Shown: positions 7,819 through 16,111, numbered from the stretch's first letter. The stretch: DNA of 22,923 nt from an uncultured Alphaproteobacteria bacterium (GCA_929200335.1 CAKMZG010000008.1:5021-27943), one strand, 5' to 3'. Notes: generated from the sequence alone by a model not told the origin. A program made the numbers and translations.

Positions 7819-9153
7819 ATGGCAAATTCTGTTGAGAGCCAAATTGAGGCGCTTTTAAAAATTCACCCCAAAGGCTTCGATCTCTCGCTTGATCGTATCT
7901 CTAGATTGTTAGAGCGCTTAGGAAATCCTCAAGATAAAATGCCACCCATTATTCATGTGGCTGGCACCAATGGCAAGGGTTCCACCCTTTCATTTTTACG
8001 TGCTATATTAGAAGCAGATGGCAAACGCGTTCATGTGCATACCTCACCTCATCTGGTGAATTTTCATGAACGCTATCGCTTAGGGCATATGGAAAATGGT
8101 AAATCTAGCGGTAAAATTGTTAGCGAAGACAAATTAGCCGATGCGCTAGCACGGGTGGCAAAAGCCAATAATGGCGAACACATCACCCTATTTGAAATTT
8201 TATCTGCTGTAACTTTTGTGCTTTTCAGCGAAAATCCCGCAGATGTAGCCCTAATTGAAGTTGGCTTAGGTGGGCGCTTTGATGCAACCAATGTAATCAA
8301 ACGTCCCATGGCATCTGTGATTACTCCTATTGCACTGGATCATGAGGCTTATTTAGGCGATACCATTGCAAAGGTTGCCTTTGAAAAGGCTGGCATTATC
8401 AAAAAAGGCTGCCCCGTTATTGTTGCCCCCCAGCATGATGATGCCCGCGATGTGATTGAACAAAAATCAGATGAAATGCGGGCTTCTATAGAGTTTTGTG
8501 GGCAAGATTATTCCCATAATGTTGAAGCAGGCAGATTGATTTATCAAGATCAAGACGGGTTAATGGATTTACCTTCGCCCTCCTTATTGGGCTTACACCA
8601 ATATGAAAATGCCACAACGGCCATTGCTACATTGCGCACATGTTGTCGTCTACGCTCAGACTTTAACATCACAGAGGCAGCTTATGAAGTTGGCATAACC
8701 CATGCCCAATGGCCAGCGAGGATGCAAAATCTTCCAAAGGGCAAATTAAGCAATTTGGCACCAAAAGATGCAGAGCTTTGGCTTGACGGTGGGCATAACC
8801 CCCATGCCGGCACGGCCATTGCTAATTTCATCAAAGGATTAGAGCAAAAGCCGCTCTACATGATCATTGGAATGTTAACCACTAAAGAACCTTCAGGCTA
8901 TTTTGAAGCCTTCAAGGAGCTGGCGAGCAAAATTTATACGGTTCCTATTGAAGAATCAGAGGCTGGTTATGAGCCTGAATCACTTGCCCAGATTGCACAA
9001 AAAGCCGGCATCGATGCAGCACCTATGATGTCTGTTGATGCAGCACTCAATGCCATAAAAAATGATACTGATACCCCTATCCGCATTTTCATGGGTGGTT
9101 CGCTTTATCTGGCTGGTGAAATTTTAAAAGCAAATGATACGCCCCCACAATAA
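7819..9153 (+). CDS. folC: Bifunctional folylpolyglutamate synthase/dihydrofolate synthase
   Basis: A 444-residue Mur-ligase-like ATP-dependent enzyme. It adds glutamate to dihydropteroate and then polyglutamates to folates. The P-loop HVAGTNGKGST at about 46-56 is diagnostic. TSPHLVNFHERYRL is the omega-loop/folate region, VGLGGRFDATNV the family's central motif, and LDGGHNPHAG in the C-terminal domain the ligase signature. GAGAG about eight bases before the ATG is the ribosome binding site. It directly follows accD, as in most alphaproteobacteria. The length is normal, with no truncation. Confidence 0.96.
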   Translation: MANSVESQIEALLKIHPKGFDLSLDRISRLLERLGNPQDKMPPIIHVAGTNGKGSTLSFLRAILEADGKRVHVHTSPHLVNFHERYRLGHMENGKSSGKIVSEDKLADALARVAKANNGEHITLFEILSAVTFVLFSENPADVALIEVGLGGRFDATNVIKRPMASVITPIALDHEAYLGDTIAKVAFEKAGIIKKGCPVIVAPQHDDARDVIEQKSDEMRASIEFCGQDYSHNVEAGRLIYQDQDGLMDLPSPSLLGLHQYENATTAIATLRTCCRLRSDFNITEAAYEVGITHAQWPARMQNLPKGKLSNLAPKDAELWLDGGHNPHAGTAIANFIKGLEQKPLYMIIGMLTTKEPSGYFEAFKELASKIYTVPIEESEAGYEPESLAQIAQKAGIDAAPMMSVDAALNAIKNDTDTPIRIFMGGSLYLAGEILKANDTPPQ

Positions 9154-9205
9154 GGCCACCTAATATTCAGGTGTGCAAAGCAGATTTACCCTTGCTCTTA
9201 CAGCC

Positions 9206-9232
9206 TTTTCTTTCATATTATAGGAAAGAAAA
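9206..9232 (+). repeat. AT-rich inverted repeat upstream of the YciI-family gene
   Basis: TTTTCTTTC (9206-9214) and GAAAGAAAA (9224-9232) form a perfect 9-bp stem with a nine-base loop. It ends five bases before the GGAG ribosome binding site (9237-9240) of the next gene. No T-run follows on the plus strand, so it does not look like a terminator. It could be an mRNA-stabilising or regulatory hairpin in the folC-yciI spacer. Confidence 0.4.
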
Positions 9233-9247
9233 TAATGGAGTAATTAG

Positions 9248-9541
9248 ATGCTATTTGCCATATCAACCAAAGACAAAGCTAATCACCTACAAGTTCGCAT
9301 GGACACCCGCCCCGCACATATCGAATTTTTAAAAGGACTTGGGAGCAAATTAAAGGCTGGAGGTCCATTTTTAGATGATGAGGGCAAACCAAATGGCTCT
9401 TTAATCGTCATAGAAACTGAAACCAAAGCAGAAGCGGAAGCCATTGCTGCTCAAGATCCATATGTGAGCGCTGGACTTTTTGAAAGTGTGGAAATTAGAG
9501 CATGGAATTGGCTTCTTAAAAATCCAGAATTGGAGGCATAA
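9248..9541 (+). CDS. YciI-family protein
   Basis: A 97-residue protein with the YciI/DGPF-like ferredoxin fold pattern. It shows RPAHIEFLKGLGSKLKAGGP with the conserved histidine, FLDDEGKPNGSLIVIE, then 'AEAIAAQDPY...AGLFESVEIRAWNW' at the C-terminus. The conserved His and Asp of this family suggest an enzymatic role, but no substrate is established for this branch. GGAG seven bases before the ATG supports the start. Its stop abuts the ATG of the EVE-domain gene with no intervening base, so the two are translationally coupled. The family is secure, but the function is unknown. Confidence 0.9.
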   Translation: MLFAISTKDKANHLQVRMDTRPAHIEFLKGLGSKLKAGGPFLDDEGKPNGSLIVIETETKAEAEAIAAQDPYVSAGLFESVEIRAWNWLLKNPELEA

Positions 9542-9973
9542 ATGGCTTATTGGCTTTTTAAATCAGAACCTTTTAAATGGTCTTGGGAACAGCAAAAGGC
9601 TAAGGGTGAAGAAGGCGAAGAGTGGGACGGCATTAGAAATTACCAAGCCCGCAACAATATGCGCCAAATGAAAATTGGTGACAAAGCCTTTTTCTATCAC
9701 TCTAATGAAGGGCTAAACGTAGTTGGCATTGCTGAAATTTGCAGAGAGAGTGCGCCTGACAGCACCACCGATGATCCACGCTGGGATTGTGTATATATCA
9801 AAGCTATTTGCGATATGCCAAATCCTGTAAGTTTAAAAGAGGTAAAGGCTAATCCAAAACTTAGTGATATGTCTTTGGTGACTTCCATGCGCCTATCCGT
9901 TCAGCCAGTAAAAGAAAACGAATGGATTGAAGTCTGCCGCATGGGGGGATTAGATCCCAATAGCATTAAGTAA
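9542..9973 (+). CDS. EVE-domain protein (thymocyte nuclear protein 1-like)
   Basis: A 143-residue protein that is essentially a single EVE (PUA-like) domain. It has the N-terminal YWLFKSEPFKWSWEQ, then WDGIRNYQARNNMRQMKIGDK (the 'W.GVRNYqArN..r.M..GD' signature), FFYHSNEG and VVGIAEI. EVE domains bind modified bases in DNA or RNA. Stand-alone bacterial copies are common in alphaproteobacteria and their role is unsettled. The start codon directly follows the YciI stop, and the ribosome binding site GGAGG lies inside the end of the YciI gene. It ends five bases before the convergent lpxK stop, with no room for a terminator between the two. Confidence 0.92.
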   Translation: MAYWLFKSEPFKWSWEQQKAKGEEGEEWDGIRNYQARNNMRQMKIGDKAFFYHSNEGLNVVGIAEICRESAPDSTTDDPRWDCVYIKAICDMPNPVSLKEVKANPKLSDMSLVTSMRLSVQPVKENEWIEVCRMGGLDPNSIK

Positions 9974-9978
9974 ATACC

Positions 9979-11007
9979 TTACATAGCTTTTAATTTGCGC
10001 GTTTTGTAATTTTCGATGGTTTTCTTAATAACATTTTCTAGCATTTTGGGATCATCAAATTTCAAGGTGATAGCAAGTATTTGAGCCTTCTCAGCTAAGG
10101 TTTTATGAACATCTGATTGGCGCACTAAACGCGCCATATCTTTTTCAGTGGTAATAATTTCCAACCCCTCCACCTTAGCTAATTCAAGCATCTCTTTTAT
10201 CTCTTCATCCAAAAAGGGGTGGTGATCATGAAAACTACGGCGATGAATAATTTTTGCACCCGTGCTTTCTACACTTGTATAAAATTTTTCAGGATCTGCA
10301 ATGCCGGCAAAAGCCAGATAGCGTTTACCTTTAAATAGCCTAGCATTCAGCACATGAATTCTTGCATTATAGATAGGCTTTGCTGCACGCGCAGCATGTC
10401 TAACTACCTGAGTGGCACCATTCTCATCACCAATTACTAATAAGGCATCTGTCTTACGCAATTGTGCCCCAAAAGAAACCCGCAAAGGACCAGCTGGCAT
10501 AGAAAATCCATTGCCAATACCACGTTTAGAATTTACAACCACCAAATTAAAATCTTTATAAAGACTTGGATTTTGAAAACCATCATCCATGATAATAATA
10601 TCAACACCCGATTTGGCTAATAATTCTGCGCCTTCATTGCGCTTTGCAGCAATGACAGTTATGGCATGTTTAGTCAGAATTAAAGGCTCATCACCCACAT
10701 CTTTGGAATTATGCGTCTCTACATCCACAAGAGTTGCCTCAACAATGCCCCCACCGTATCCGCGAGATAAAAAACCAGGTTTTTTACCCATTTTTTTAAC
10801 GGCTTTCGCCAGAGCAATCGCTGTTGGTGTCTTACCTGCACCACCCACAATATAATTACCAATGCAAAGCACAGGTAAATCTACATAATGTTTTGGGCTG
10901 CGCAGCATATTTTGAGCTGCAACAAAACCATAGATAAAACCAAGCGGCGCCGTAGCTAAACCTGCTAAGCTATTCTTTTGCCACCAAAATGAAGGTGTAT
11001 CTGCCAT
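9979..11007 (-). CDS. lpxK: Tetraacyldisaccharide 4'-kinase
   Basis: LpxK phosphorylates the 4' position of the lipid A disaccharide precursor at the inner membrane. The P-loop VGGAGKTPTAIALAK (GGAGKTP at about 55-61) is the family's signature. 'GFLSRGYGG' and 'IIMDDGFQNPSL' are also characteristic. I start the gene at the ATG at 11005-11007, giving 342 residues that begin MADTPSFWW, because LpxK proteins typically begin with a short segment ending in FWW. The frame stays open to 11070, but those 21 extra residues lack family similarity. The hydrophobic N-terminal stretch (LAGLATAPLGFIYGFVAA) is the membrane anchor. It is the last gene of the lipid A block. About 200 bases separate it from waaA, in which no other gene was seen. 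Confidence 0.95.
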   Translation of the reverse strand: MADTPSFWWQKNSLAGLATAPLGFIYGFVAAQNMLRSPKHYVDLPVLCIGNYIVGGAGKTPTAIALAKAVKKMGKKPGFLSRGYGGGIVEATLVDVETHNSKDVGDEPLILTKHAITVIAAKRNEGAELLAKSGVDIIIMDDGFQNPSLYKDFNLVVVNSKRGIGNGFSMPAGPLRVSFGAQLRKTDALLVIGDENGATQVVRHAARAAKPIYNARIHVLNARLFKGKRYLAFAGIADPEKFYTSVESTGAKIIHRRSFHDHHPFLDEEIKEMLELAKVEGLEIITTEKDMARLVRQSDVHKTLAEKAQILAITLKFDDPKMLENVIKKTIENYKTRKLKAM

Positions 11008-11209
11008 GGTAACCCCAATAAATTTCATCAAATATATAGAATTTTGAGTGAGGACTAGAGCTTGATGCATTTAAATGAATTCAAAGCCCCGCTCGAGAGC
11101 ACATCACTTATCTATAATCATAAATGCGCTCTATCCCTTTGTTGTTGCAAGTCATTATTCCCAAAGGCTACACGCGCTAGCTTATAAATCGCTCAAAGAG
11201 TTTATTGCT

Positions 11210-12520
11210 CTATTCTTCTCGCTCTAATGTCGCCTTTATTAACAATGGTTTAATATATGGATCCAAAAGTGTAAAGGTGCGCTCTAACGCTCCCTTCATC
11301 TCGTCAACTGCCACCTTAGCATTTTCAATCATTTCTTGGCGATAGGCTGTATTTTTCAATAATTCATCAACTGCAACTGCTAACATCTTTTCATCCTGCA
11401 CAAGGCGCACTGCTTTTCTATCCAAGAGTTTTAAATAAGACGGACGGAAATTTTCTACATTACGACCAGAAATTATTGCAGAGCCAATTTGCGCTGGCTC
11501 TAGTGGGTTCTGCCCACCCTTAGCTTTGATTGATTTTCCTAAAAATGTAATTTGCCCCATGCGCAAAAACAACCCCATCTCGCCAATGGTATCTCCTAAG
11601 AAAATATCTTTATCTAGCGTAATTGCTTCTCCACTGGAGCGGCTCACCGTCGACAATTCTTTTTCTTCCAATATTTTTAATACTTCATTAGCGCGCTTGG
11701 GGTGACGCGGCACAATAACTGTCAACAAATTAGGATAACGGGTTTTGAGCATTTTATGCACATCAGCAATTAATGCCTCTTCATCCTTATGGGTGCTTGC
11801 TGCAACCCATATAGGACGACCACCAACCTGCTCCATAATTTGCGCCCAAACCTCCCTATCAACAGGCAATACACCCGTATCCACTTTTAAATTTCCTGTA
11901 ACGCTAACTTTCGGCGCACCCAACTCAAGAAAACGACGCTCATCAATAGAAGACTGTGCCGCTACATGAGAAATATTTTCAAACATAGCTTCAGCCAAGT
12001 CAGCTGCACTATGCCACCGCTTATAAGAACGATCAGACAAACGCGCATTAACTAAAATGAATGGAATTCTTCGTGCCGCTAATTCTAGCAGCGTCATTGG
12101 CCAAATTTCCGATTCAGCAAAAATTGCCATATCAGGCTGCCAATGGTTCAAAAACCGCTGAATAACAGGCTTCACATCCATCGGCACATATTGATGAGCA
12201 ATGGATGCAGGCAAACGCTTCTTTACAATGGCTGCAGATGTCACCGTTCCGGTTGTTAAGACCACATTCAGCCCTAGATGGTGCAAATGCTCAATTAAAG
12301 GGGCAATAGCATTGGTCTCACCCACACTTGCAGCATGAAACCATATTAATGGTCCTTTGGGTCTAGCTGCCTTGGAATAGCCGTAACGCTCACCCAAGCG
12401 AGAACGATCTTCTTTACCCGTAGATGCGCGCAAGTTAAACCAGCCCACGAGAGCTGGATAACTAAAAGACCCAAACATACGATATGTTTTAAGAGTGGCA
12501 CGCGCCCAAAATTTACTCAT
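11210..12520 (-). CDS. waaA: 3-deoxy-D-manno-octulosonic acid (Kdo) transferase, GT30
   Basis: A 436-residue inner-membrane-associated glycosyltransferase that adds Kdo to lipid A precursor. WFHAASVGETN at 60-70 holds the proposed catalytic base (Glu68). The C-terminal GT-B half shows VAASTHKDEE (239-248), VPRHPKR (270-276), LGDTIGEMG (308-316) and GGQNPLEPA (335-343), all typical of WaaA/KdtA. The N-terminus (FGSFSYPALVGWF) is hydrophobic, consistent with monotopic membrane binding. It lies between the DUF374 acyltransferase-like gene and lpxK, the standard Hyphomicrobiales arrangement. The length is normal. Confidence 0.96.
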   Translation of the reverse strand: MSKFWARATLKTYRMFGSFSYPALVGWFNLRASTGKEDRSRLGERYGYSKAARPKGPLIWFHAASVGETNAIAPLIEHLHHLGLNVVLTTGTVTSAAIVKKRLPASIAHQYVPMDVKPVIQRFLNHWQPDMAIFAESEIWPMTLLELAARRIPFILVNARLSDRSYKRWHSAADLAEAMFENISHVAAQSSIDERRFLELGAPKVSVTGNLKVDTGVLPVDREVWAQIMEQVGGRPIWVAASTHKDEEALIADVHKMLKTRYPNLLTVIVPRHPKRANEVLKILEEKELSTVSRSSGEAITLDKDIFLGDTIGEMGLFLRMGQITFLGKSIKAKGGQNPLEPAQIGSAIISGRNVENFRPSYLKLLDRKAVRLVQDEKMLAVAVDELLKNTAYRQEMIENAKVAVDEMKGALERTFTLLDPYIKPLLIKATLEREE

Positions 12521-12604
12521 ACCGGCTACATGCCTTTATCACTGAATTTATAAACATGGAGTGTGTTTAAAATGCCAGCCGCAACTAAACAAGTTATTTT
12601 TTAC

Positions 12605-13357
12605 TTATTCGTTCGGCTCTTCATAGGATTTACCATCCACATGAGCATAGGCCACCTCTGTGATTTGATTTAATTTCTCTTCTACCTGCAAACGAATTGC
12701 CTCCATTTGCTCATCATCGGCATCTCTTGGCACCTCAATAGGCACTCCACGGAAAAATACTGAATTACCAAAAGGTAAGTTCATCACCGCTTTATCCCAT
12801 GCTTTTTCAAAAACCTTGCGGCGGCTAGATGCATAGGCAATAGGCAAAATCGGACGTCCCGACAATTTAGCTAAAGTGATAACCCCCATACCACATTTAC
12901 GCGGCGTACCCTTGGGAATATCCGCCGTCATGGCAACATTACAACCATTTTCAAGAGCTGTAATCATCTGCAACAGAGCCGTTGTGCCGCCCTTTTGAGC
13001 ATGGCTATCTTTACGCCTTCCACCGGAACCTCGAATGGTTTTAGCGCCCAATTTTTCAATAATTTGAGCATTTAACTCACCATCTTTACTGCGAGATACC
13101 AATACCGCTAATTTATCATCAGGACGTATGCCAAAAGTACCCATAAAATGCTGGCCATGCCAAAGCGCTAATATTACCGGCATATATTCAAAACCTTCGC
13201 CATAAAAATTATCAGGCTTCAATTTTGCTGGACTGGTTTTATTAACAAAGCGCAAATAGCCAGCAACTGCACTGCTTAAGATTGCAATGGTTGTGGGGCT
13301 GCGCATGATAGTGCGCCCTGTATCACGGAGCCAACGGCGTTTTGGTTTTTTTGCCAA
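12605..13357 (-). CDS. DUF374 family lysophospholipid acyltransferase-like protein
   Basis: A 250-residue protein with the acyltransferase-type motif WHGQH at 66-70. It also has VSRSKDGE at 88-94, a glycine-rich SGGRRKDS stretch, and TADIPKGTPRK at 144-154, all diagnostic of DUF374 (LPLAT superfamily). The basic N-terminus is followed by a hydrophobic helix (about 21-38), suggesting membrane association. Its place between DUF4170 and waaA points to a role in lipid A or envelope lipid acylation, but the acyl donor and acceptor are not known. Start ATG at 13355-13357. The family assignment is secure; the biochemical role is inferred from context. Confidence 0.9.
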   Translation of the reverse strand: MAKKPKRRWLRDTGRTIMRSPTTIAILSSAVAGYLRFVNKTSPAKLKPDNFYGEGFEYMPVILALWHGQHFMGTFGIRPDDKLAVLVSRSKDGELNAQIIEKLGAKTIRGSGGRRKDSHAQKGGTTALLQMITALENGCNVAMTADIPKGTPRKCGMGVITLAKLSGRPILPIAYASSRRKVFEKAWDKAVMNLPFGNSVFFRGVPIEVPRDADDEQMEAIRLQVEEKLNQITEVAYAHVDGKSYEEPNE

Positions 13358-13400
13358 TGTTTTATTTTCTCTTTAATCCAAAGCCAATGATGCGGTTTAA

Positions 13401-13634
13401 TTATCCATCAGGATTAAGAAATTTATGCAAATGCACTACGAAATAACGCATATGTGCATTATCAACGGTTTGTTGTGCTTTTGATTTCCATGCAGCGCGG
13501 GCTGCCTCATAATTTGGAAAAATCCCAACAACATCAAGATTTTCGAGATCGCGAAAAGTGATTTCCTTTAAGTCTGTCAATTCACCACCAAAAACAAGGT
13601 GCAGCAATTGCTCGTTTTCATTAGTATCTGTCAT
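13401..13634 (-). CDS. DUF4170 family small protein
   Basis: A 77-residue protein with LHLVFGGEL near the N-terminus, DLENLDVVGIFPNYEAARAAW in the middle and 'KAQQTVDNAHMRYFVVHLHKFLNP' at the end. This is the full DUF4170 pattern, a small alphaproteobacterial family of unknown function. It sits 17 bases after the CysQ-like gene and 43 bases before DUF374, always within the lipid A/Kdo block in relatives as far as I know. No signal peptide or membrane segment is seen. Its conserved position suggests an accessory role in lipopolysaccharide assembly, which is inference only. Confidence 0.9.
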   Translation of the reverse strand: MTDTNENEQLLHLVFGGELTDLKEITFRDLENLDVVGIFPNYEAARAAWKSKAQQTVDNAHMRYFVVHLHKFLNPDG

Positions 13635-13651
13635 GTTAAATCCCTATTCGA

Positions 13652-14488
13652 TTATTCATTCATAGCCAAGAGTGCCTGACGCAGCCCGCTGGCATGCTTA
13701 TCGCCTACAGCAATAAGTTGTCCATGCCTTACATCATTTTGATTATAAATCAACTGTTCTCCTTCAGTTGAGGTCAATTCACCGCCTGCTTCTTGTAAAA
13801 TGAGATCTGCAGCTGCTAAGTCCCAGTCTTTAGCAGAACCTCGTGCAACAGCCACATCTAAAGCACCATTAGCAACCATAGCAATGCGATAAGCAAGGGA
13901 TGGTACAAATGGAATAAATTCAATCTCATCACTCAACGTTGCATGTTTAACACCATTTTTCATGGCATTTAAAAGTGATTTTGGCCCCGTCACCTGCAAG
14001 GGCTGATGAAGCGGTGATATGGTGATTGTTTCACCATTTAATTGCGCACCCTGCCCCACAGCAGCTGCATAAGTTTCTTCTAATACAGGACAAAATAATG
14101 TGCCGCAAATTGGCCTGCCTTCCTCAACAATGGCAATACTGATGCACCATTGGCTCATACCTTGAATAAACCCACGGGTACCATCAATGGGATCAACCAC
14201 AAAAGTACGTCTGGTTTTTAAGCGAGAGTAATCGTCATCGCTTTCCTCTGACAGCCAACCATAATCTGGGCGAGCTTCCTGCAATGTTTTTTGCAAATAT
14301 TGATCCACTGCAAAATCAGCTTCAGATACAGGGCTTTCGCCCTCTTTCATCCATACCTCAGGATCCTTGCCAAAATATCCCTTAGCAATTACGCCACTAT
14401 GGTATGCAGCATCAACAATCAATGACAGATCATCTTGATATGAAGCCAATATTTCGCTTTTATTTTCCGGCAAGAGCCATCCCTTCAA
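13652..14488 (-). CDS. Inositol monophosphatase superfamily, 3'(2'),5'-bisphosphate nucleotidase-like (CysQ)
   Basis: A 278-residue Mg-dependent phosphatase. The metal-binding motifs are visible: WLSEESDDD at 78-86, VVDPIDGTRGF at 97-107 and WDLAAADLILQEAGG at 222-236. The SxxE/DPIDGT layout and the sequence after it resemble CysQ, which recycles 3'-phosphoadenosine 5'-phosphate, more than inositol monophosphatase proper. The specificity is not provable from sequence alone. The ATG at 14486-14488 lies inside the end of pmbA, giving a 29-base overlap. No other ATG lies before residue 47, although in-frame TTG codons would remove the overlap. It belongs to the pmbA-to-lpxK operon. Confidence 0.85.
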   Translation of the reverse strand: MKGWLLPENKSEILASYQDDLSLIVDAAYHSGVIAKGYFGKDPEVWMKEGESPVSEADFAVDQYLQKTLQEARPDYGWLSEESDDDYSRLKTRRTFVVDPIDGTRGFIQGMSQWCISIAIVEEGRPICGTLFCPVLEETYAAAVGQGAQLNGETITISPLHQPLQVTGPKSLLNAMKNGVKHATLSDEIEFIPFVPSLAYRIAMVANGALDVAVARGSAKDWDLAAADLILQEAGGELTSTEGEQLIYNQNDVRHGQLIAVGDKHASGLRQALLAMNE

Positions 14489-15812
14489 TCATCAAACTTG
14501 GAGCATCCATTCCGCGACGATATTCAAAATCGCTAGCAGGTGTCATTTTCAAAAACATATCCCGTAAATTATCTGCAAGGGTTACCTCTGATACTGGATA
14601 GGCAATTTCTCCATTTTCTATCCAAAAGCCAGATGCCCCGCGAGAATAATCACCCGTAATTAAATTTACCCCACGGCCAATCATTTCAGTAACCAAAAGG
14701 CCAGTACCCAGTTGCTTGATCATATCATCAATAGAAACGTCACCTGGAGCAATAGAGACATTGGTTGAACCAGGGCTGGTATTACCACCAGCGCGATGAC
14801 CACGACCATTGGTTTTCAATCCCATTTCATTGGCACTGGCTATGTCTAAATACCATTCCTTAAGCACGCCCTTTTCAACCATTGTCAACGGATTGCTTTC
14901 AACGCCCTCACCATCAAAACCCCATGAATTAAACCCACGCTTAATATGTGGATCATCATTTATAGTGATACTTTCATTTAAAATTTTCTCGCCCATATCA
15001 TCTTTTAAGAATGAACTTTTACGAGCGATTGATGCCCCATTGATAGCTCCACAAAGATGTCCTAGTAGCCCAGAAGATACGCGCTTATCATAAATCACAT
15101 TGACGGCTTGCGATGGTACAGTTCTTGGATTAAGTTTTTCCACAGCACGCTTAGCTGCAGATTTTGCAATTTTGGATACGGCATTTAAATCTTCAAAATG
15201 AATTTTGCTGTCATAATCATAATCGCGCTGCATGGTTTCGCCCTCACCTGCAACCACAGAAATTGAACGTGAATAACCAGAACGCTGATAAGCCCCCGAA
15301 AAACCATTGGAACTCACCAAAACCACACCAGACGAGCCAAATGAAGCATTTGAACCCATAGAATTAGTAACACCTGCCACGTCAAGAGCAATCGCCTCCA
15401 TCTCCAGGGCAGCTTTGGCCAATTCACCAGAAGAAATCACCTTGTCATCATAAAGATCAAGCCCGTTGATTTTTTCATAGATATTTTGAGCAAGCAAATC
15501 TGGGTTGGCTATGGCCTCAAATTCATTTTCTGGCGAAACCTTAGCCATAGCAACAGCGCGTTGGGCAAGCACATCTATATTATCTAAAGAATTAGCTGAA
15601 ATGCTGGCAATGCGACTGCCCACAAAAACACGCAGCACAAACGCGTGGCTCTCAGAACGCTCACTTTCACTCACCTTGCCCATGCGCACCTCAACACCTT
15701 GAGATTGAGATGAACCAACGCGCGCATCTGAGGCATCGGCGCCTGCTTTTTGTGCAGCCAATACCAATTGTTCTGCTTGGTCTAATAAATATTGAGAAGG
15801 ATTTGAAGACAT
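14460..15812 (-). CDS. pmbA: TldD/PmbA family metalloprotease-associated protein
   Basis: A 450-residue protein of the TldD/PmbA family. In E. coli PmbA (TldE) pairs with TldD to process peptides such as microcin B17 and CcdA. The C-terminal block 'GRGVNLITGDYSRGASGFWIENG' followed by YPVSEVTLADNLRDMFLKM is diagnostic, as are ARVGSSQSQGVEVRMGKVSE near the N-terminus and NLIT/GNTSPGSTNV in the middle. The TldD-type HExxxH is absent, which favours PmbA over TldD. It heads the lipid A block on the minus strand. A weak promoter (TTGCGA, 17 bases, TATGAA) lies just upstream, at 15849-15877. Confidence 0.9.
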   Translation of the reverse strand: MSSNPSQYLLDQAEQLVLAAQKAGADASDARVGSSQSQGVEVRMGKVSESERSESHAFVLRVFVGSRIASISANSLDNIDVLAQRAVAMAKVSPENEFEAIANPDLLAQNIYEKINGLDLYDDKVISSGELAKAALEMEAIALDVAGVTNSMGSNASFGSSGVVLVSSNGFSGAYQRSGYSRSISVVAGEGETMQRDYDYDSKIHFEDLNAVSKIAKSAAKRAVEKLNPRTVPSQAVNVIYDKRVSSGLLGHLCGAINGASIARKSSFLKDDMGEKILNESITINDDPHIKRGFNSWGFDGEGVESNPLTMVEKGVLKEWYLDIASANEMGLKTNGRGHRAGGNTSPGSTNVSIAPGDVSIDDMIKQLGTGLLVTEMIGRGVNLITGDYSRGASGFWIENGEIAYPVSEVTLADNLRDMFLKMTPASDFEYRRGMDAPSLMIEGMALAGK

Positions 15813-15848
15813 TTGACTCGCTTAAATATTTTGTATTTACACCCTCAT

Positions 15849-15877
15849 TTCATAGGGTTATTTGGTCTATCTCGCAA
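15849..15877 (-). promoter_or_regulatory. Possible promoter of the pmbA-cysQ-DUF4170-DUF374-waaA-lpxK block
   Basis: On the minus strand TTGCGA (complement 15872-15877) and TATGAA (complement 15849-15854) are separated by exactly 17 bases. Each matches the sigma-70 consensus at four of six positions. The predicted start lies about 30 bases before the pmbA ATG. The match is modest. Confidence 0.35.
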
Positions 15878-15928
15878 GCCACAACATGGTTAATCTAACC
15901 GTTAACTTTTTGGCCACGTTAACCTTTG

Positions 15929-15943
15929 GAACGGGATAAGAAC
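15929..15943. promoter_or_regulatory. Candidate LexA (SOS) box
   Basis: GAAC-GGGATAA-GAAC is an exact match to the alphaproteobacterial LexA consensus GAAC-N7-GAAC (GTTC-N7-GTTC on the other strand). It is about 117 bases upstream of pmbA and not over the weak -35/-10 pair seen there. An exact match of this eight-base pattern is expected by chance roughly once in a window this long, so support is limited. Confidence 0.3.
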
Positions 15944-16111
15944 AAAAGAAGTCCGAATCACTTACCTGACCGGTTTCTTGTTTCGTTCACTACTAAATCT
16001 AGTAGAGGCAAAATATTAAACTACTAAAATTAGCCAAAAGGGCGTTAACCTTTTAAAAAAACACAAGAACAACGTTAACCATATTTTTAAATGGCAGCCT
16101 TGAAAGTAAAT

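Larger units (their letters stand above)
15813..16111 (-). other. Noncoding region upstream of pmbA with a cluster of GTTAAC palindromes
   Basis: About 300 bases without a credible gene. GTTAAC occurs at 15901-15906, 15918-15923, 16044-16049 and 16074-16079. An inverted repeat GGTTA-ATC-TAACC lies at 15888-15900. CTACTAAA occurs twice (15990-15997, 16021-16028), and the first copy is part of the hairpin CTACTA/TAGTAG (15990-16005). TTAACC and TTAACCAT resemble half-sites of the alphaproteobacterial cell-cycle regulator CtrA, but the TTAA pairs here are separated by eight or four bases rather than the usual seven. The cluster lies upstream of the putative pmbA promoter, where activators usually bind. 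Confidence 0.5.

Noticed and set aside
11008..11070. Extended N-terminus of lpxK (start at 11070)
   Set aside because: The 21 extra residues do not resemble LpxK; the family N-terminus begins near the internal ATG at 11005-11007.
14809..15093. Plus-strand open frame opposite pmbA
   Set aside because: It is antisense to a well-supported gene, has no ribosome binding site or family motifs, and is explained by codon use of pmbA.
15890..16090. Canonical CtrA boxes (TTAA-N7-TTAA)
   Set aside because: Pairs of TTAA are present, but the spacings measured are eight, four or larger; none is seven.
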